Source: Chrysochromulina tobinii
Taxonomy: Eukaryota; Haptophyta; Prymnesiales; Chrysochromulinaceae
Assembly: GCA_001275005.1 (NCBI GenBank)
Contig: JWZX01000994.1
Span: 1-10,061 of the forward strand
Direction: 5' to 3'
DNA: 10,061 bases
Below are positions 6,999-10,061 of this stretch, piece by piece; the stretch's first letter is position 1, and each line of letters starts with the position of its first letter. A model generated the notes under the pieces. It worked only from the letters and a program-made list of their open reading frames with translations, did no database searches and had not been told where the DNA came from. Made by a program: the position numbers and the translations under genes.

Positions 6999-7694
6999 TC
7001 AGAAGAGGATCGTGAGGCTCAGCCGTTGGGTGCGCATCTCGGAAGTAATCTCGGAAGCTTCGAGCGGCTGGCCGAGGCGCGGGTCGTCGGCAGCAGGATC
7101 CATCGCGTCGTTATGCTCCTCGAGCTTAAAGCGCAGCCCCATGCTCCGAAGGGTCTGGAGGATATCGCGCAGCAGGTGTTCGGTGCCCGACGGCAACGAA
7201 CCCCACCCAAATCGCTGCACGTACTCCGACACGCACCCTCGGAGAGGTAAACCCTGCAGGACTCCTCTGTCGGCATCCAAATTAGGCAAGCCTTGCAGGG
7301 CTCCTTCGAGAGGCGCGGCGGCCGCTGGGAAGCCGGGTGCGCCCACGACGGCGCCCGGTGCCGAGGGGAGGCTCGTGTCCCGGGGCGGCGGCGGTGGCAT
7401 CGCCTCTCGAAGCAGCGCCTCCCTCGCCAGATCCGCAGGCATAGGTTCCTTGAGCATCGCCTCGAACGCGCTCGGTACGACGCCCGACGCCTCGGGCCCC
7501 GCTTCCCCACAACGGCCGACGCTCGGTACGACGCTTGGCGCGCCTGCGCCCCCCGTGACGCCCGGTACGACGCCGCTGCTGCCGCTGCCGCCGCTGCCGC
7601 CGCCACCGCTGCGGTCCGAGGCAGTGGTTACGCTCACATCCGCCGCTCTCGTCGCCCCCTCGGCGGTACCAGCACGAGCCGCGCTGGCACCGCA

Positions 7695-7728
<34 letters not shown>

Positions 7729-9767
7729 GCGGCGGGTTGCCCACTCGAGGCACCGATGTCTGCCGCCGCTACCCCGCTCTCGCCCACCACGGCGCCCACC
7801 TCGCTCACGCCCACACGCATGCGCTTTGCGTCGGCGTCGCCGCCGCTCGGCGTTTCCTGCGCGCTCCTGCTGCTGCTGCTGCTACTACTGCAGCAGCCGC
7901 AGCCGCCACAGCTGCTGGCGGCGCCCATCACGGCGCCGGCGCTCGCGCTCGCGCCGCTCGGGGCTGCTGATGACGAGGCTAATTGGCGCATCTGCTCCTG
8001 GGGGGCTCGCATGGTGATGGTCCAAGATCGCGACTCTGTGTCGGCGGCAGGCCGGACGCGGCCCAGGTACTCCATCGGCTGCGTCGGCTGGCCGCTGCAG
8101 AGCCACTCCGACTGCAGAGCCTCTGCCGGCGTGATGCGCTGCGCTGGGTCAGGGTGGAGTAGTTGTCCTAAAAGCTGGGTCACTTGTGGGGATAGGTGCT
8201 CAGGGCACATGACCCCCACGCCATGTGTGAGCACGGCGGCGTAGCGCTTGCATTTGGAGGCGGCGGCGCACGTGAATGGCAGCGTGCCCGAGAGCATCGA
8301 GAAGAGGATCACACCCAGACTCCACATGTCGGCACGCGCGGCATCGTAGCCCATCGCCGCGGTGGATGTGAGGACTTCTGGCGCCGCGTACATGACCGAG
8401 CCTACCTTGGTGTGCTGCAGGTAACCACCCGCGTCGCCCGCAACGTGCCGGTACACTGCCGCAAGTCCGAAGTCGGCCACCTTGACGTTGTCATCCGCGT
8501 CGAGCAGGATGTTCTCCGGCTTGAGGTCGCGGTGGTAGACGCGATTCTCGTGGCAGTGCGCGAGGGCGTGCAGCGTCTGAGCAAAGTAACGCCTCGCCTC
8601 GTCTTCGGCGAGGCCACCGCACTCGGCAATGCGATCGAAGAGCTCGCCGCCTTGGCAGAGTTCCATGACCATGTACACCCGCTCGGCGTGCATGTCTACC
8701 TGCACGCCGAGCAGCTGCACGATGTGCGGATGATTCACACGCGTCAGCGCGATCACCTCCTTGCACGCGGAGCGCGATCACCTCCTTGCACGCGGAGCGC
8801 ACCACGGACGTCGGCGAGATCTTGACTGCCACGTCTGCGGCACGGGAAAGGAAAAGGGGGGCAGAGGCTCAGTGCAAGGCGAGCGCACGTTGACAAAGCG
8901 GTGGGTGCGCTGGGGCCGGCGGCCGCGCTCGTGGCAGCGACGGCGTCAGCGTCAGCGTCAGCGGCTGCGGCTGCCCGCGCCCGATGACAGCAGCGATCGC
9001 CGCCGCCGCGCCCACGGCAGCGCCACCGCCATCATGTTTCTGCCCCCGCAACGCCTGTCGCATGGTGCGGCACTCGCGGGAACCGACGCTCACGATGGCA
9101 GTGCGGCGGCATGACCGCCTCAGCGCGACGCCTGCCTCGCGGCTCTCGTGTGTTGAGCCTGCGGCTGCGGCTGCGGCTGCTGCTGCGGCTGCGGCTGCGG
9201 CCGAGTTTGATGGCCGGACCGCTGCGGCACGGCACGTTCGAGCGCGGACGGCAGCGCACATTCCAAGGTCTGCACATGCTGCGCTATTCGCACGATCCCG
9301 TGAGCACCTGAGCCAAGCAACCTGCGCACGACGAAAGATTCATCAGTCCACGAGCGCAATCACCTGATGTGCTGCGCAATCACCGGCACTCAGCACCCGG
9401 CAGGCGCGCATGCTCGGCTCGGCAGCCCCGCGCTGCACGCAGCCGCGTCTCAGACATTCGTAGGATGGCGCTGCCGGCAGCGCGCAGGCAGCAGCGCCGC
9501 CAGAGGAGCGTCCGGTCTGACACAGTGCTGCGCCTCCTCGGCACGCTAATTGCCTACGCCGCTGCCGCCTCTGCAGCCACAGCGAGGCTAATCTGCGGCG
9601 TCAGCGCACCCAATCTCAGATCCATCGATCCGATACTTGCCATCTGGGGTGTAAAACTGCCTACTGTTGGGGTTGTTTTGCACTGAGCAGCTGCAATGAC
9701 CTCCACTCCCACTGCCTGAGCTGCTCGCAGCTCCGCCAGCGTCGTAGGCGTATCCTGACGAGGCCAT
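6999..9767 (-). CDS. CAMK/SnRK-like Ser/Thr protein kinase (exons 9610-9767, 9260-9321, 6999-8834)
   Basis: Three proposed exons, with one copy of the 25-bp duplication at 8748-8797 removed, give about 676 residues. ATG 9767 has A at -3 and G at +4. Exon 1 encodes a Ser/Gly-rich start and KYRIDGSEIG. Exon 2 supplies the glycine loop LLGSGAHGIV (54-63). Exon 3 opens with VAVK (K78, ATP-binding Lys), E91 of helix C, MELCQGGELF, YHRDLKPEN (D168 catalytic), DFG (D186) and APE (E218), then GYDAARADMWSLGVILF and HPDPAQRITPAEAL. These match CAMK-group kinases, nearest in feel to SnRK3/CIPK or CHK1 types. A long Ser/Ala/Pro-rich linker follows, with poly-Ser tracts and three CGGTACGACG repeats encoding VVPS/VVPG. 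The last 80 residues (RFGW, LLRDILQTLRSMGLRFKLEEHN) resemble part of a KA1-type C-terminus. The duplication breaks the frame between L95 and the downstream domain unless it is spliced out or an artefact. Confidence 0.8.
7275..7290 (-). repeat. Dispersed 16-bp motif, third copy
   Basis: On the minus strand this reads CTTGCCTAATTTGGAT, identical to plus-strand 5896-5911 in the VPS9 gene. Here it encodes LPNLD within LQGLPNLD of the kinase linker, followed by a related VLQGLPL. Confidence 0.75.
7696..7725. repeat. CTG/CAG tract encoding poly-Ser in the kinase linker
   Basis: Ten CTG units on the plus strand give AGC codons on the minus strand, a ten-serine run in the kinase linker. A shorter, interrupted tract at about 7867-7890 encodes a second serine run. 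Confidence 0.85.
8748..8797. repeat. Exact 25-bp tandem duplication in kinase exon 3
   Basis: Two identical 25-bp copies lie at 8748-8772 and 8773-8797, and three further bases continue the pattern. On the minus strand each contains GGAGGTGATC, so the interval 8757-8781 begins GTGATC and ends GGAG. Removing 25 bases joins ACKE to VIALTRVNHPHIV, restoring the kinase domain. Left in, the frame continues as RVQGGD and leaves the kinase. Confidence 0.95.
8835..9259 (-). other. Kinase intron 2 (425 nt)
   Basis: The donor is GAAT then GTGCGC at 9259. The acceptor follows a strong pyrimidine tract (CCCCCCTTTTCCTTTCCC) and ends GCCGCAG at 8835. Phase 1 joining makes TAC (Tyr 74) and gives HVQTLEYVAVKI, a normal link between the glycine loop and the ATP-binding lysine. 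The intron holds GCGTCA-type (about 8944-8965) and GGCTGC-type (about 9156-9200) simple repeats. Confidence 0.78.
9322..9609 (-). other. Kinase intron 1 (288 nt), proposed
   Basis: The donor is ATTGG then GTGCGCTGAC at 9609, closely resembling the intron 2 donor GTGCGCTGCC. The acceptor ends CTTTCGTCGTGCGCAG at 9322 with a CTGAT branch-like site upstream. Phase 2 joining makes GGG and reads SEIGLLGSGAHG. The frame upstream of the glycine loop meets a TGA at 9360-9362 with no ATG, so an upstream exon is needed. An 11-bp direct repeat (GCGCAATCACC at 9354 and 9374) lies inside. Confidence 0.55.
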
Positions 9768-10061
9768 CGTAGCAGCAGGCACCCGCAGCGTCCTCTGGCC
9801 CTTCTCCAGCCGCCGGCTCGCCGATCCGGAGCTCGACGGAGGACCACCGCTGCCGGGCTTCGGCGAGACAAGCTTCTACAGGCGATGGTGTAGAAAGGAC
9901 AAGCCCAGCTGCAGGCGTAAATTATTTTGTTCAGGAAGGAGAATAGTTTGAGATGCTCATTCCATAATTCCGAGGCAGTGTGTGAATCAAGGGTCGTGAA
10001 TGTTTTAGACATCTTACGTTTGAATAGAGTGTTCGTATTCTTTGAATAGGGGGTGTGAAAA
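9768..10061. promoter_or_regulatory. Upstream region of the kinase gene
   Basis: This stretch precedes the kinase ATG. From about 9900 to the end it is clearly AT-richer than the rest, as expected of a promoter or spacer. TTTGAATAG occurs twice (10019-10027, 10041-10049). A minus-strand frame from ATG 10012 overlaps the kinase start in another frame; it has no recognisable domain, so I do not call it a gene, though an alternative first exon cannot be excluded. Confidence 0.4.

Noticed and set aside
6835-8244. 469-residue plus-strand open frame
   Set aside because: It is antisense to the kinase. Its Leu/Pro/Ala runs are the complement of the kinase poly-Ser and Gly tracts, and it has no domain.
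9554-10012. 152-residue minus-strand frame starting with a genuine ATG
   Set aside because: It overlaps kinase exon 1 in another frame and has no recognised domain. The kinase ATG at 9767 has a better context and leads into kinase sequence.

Overview
This window reads as nuclear DNA of a GC-rich eukaryotic microbe, most likely a photosynthetic protist. The reasons are spliceosomal GT-AG introns, signalling and trafficking proteins found only in eukaryotes (a PP2A B'' subunit, a VPS9-domain Rab exchange factor, a CAMK-like kinase), long low-complexity coding stretches rich in Ser, Pro, Gln and Asp/Glu, and a pentapeptide-repeat protein of the thylakoid-lumen type. A haptophyte or other red-plastid alga would fit, but the taxon is inference.

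Layout, left to right. (1) 2-409, plus: the 3' end of a gene for a repetitive Pro/His/Gly/Glu-rich protein, with 30-bp and 63-bp in-frame tandem repeats. (2) 804-1404, minus: a pentapeptide-repeat protein with a lumen-type signal, whose reading frame breaks near 936-966. (3) About 217 bp between divergent starts, probably a shared promoter. (4) 1622-4375, plus: a PP2A B'' regulatory subunit of 917 residues with two EF-hands, in one uninterrupted exon. (5) 4376-4958: a repeat-bearing gap between convergent genes. (6) 4959-6631, minus: a VPS9-domain protein of about 528 residues in two exons. The 86-nt intron cuts through the VPS9 core, and splicing restores it exactly. (7) 6632-6998: a gap with 33-bp repeats. 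(8) 6999-9767, minus: a CAMK/SnRK-like Ser/Thr kinase of about 676 residues in three proposed exons, with an exact 25-bp tandem duplication that breaks the frame between the catalytic Lys region and the rest of the domain. (9) 9768-10061: AT-richer upstream sequence.

The genes do not form a pathway; they look like ordinary neighbours on a eukaryotic chromosome. The notable thread is local duplication. It builds the coding repeats. It also supplies both edges of the VPS9 intron: the intron begins with the same roughly 22 bp that resumes the next exon. In the kinase it creates a 25-nt GT...AG interval whose removal restores the frame. These observations suggest introns born from tandem duplication, and possibly very short introns, but sequencing or assembly error is a live alternative for the two frame breaks.
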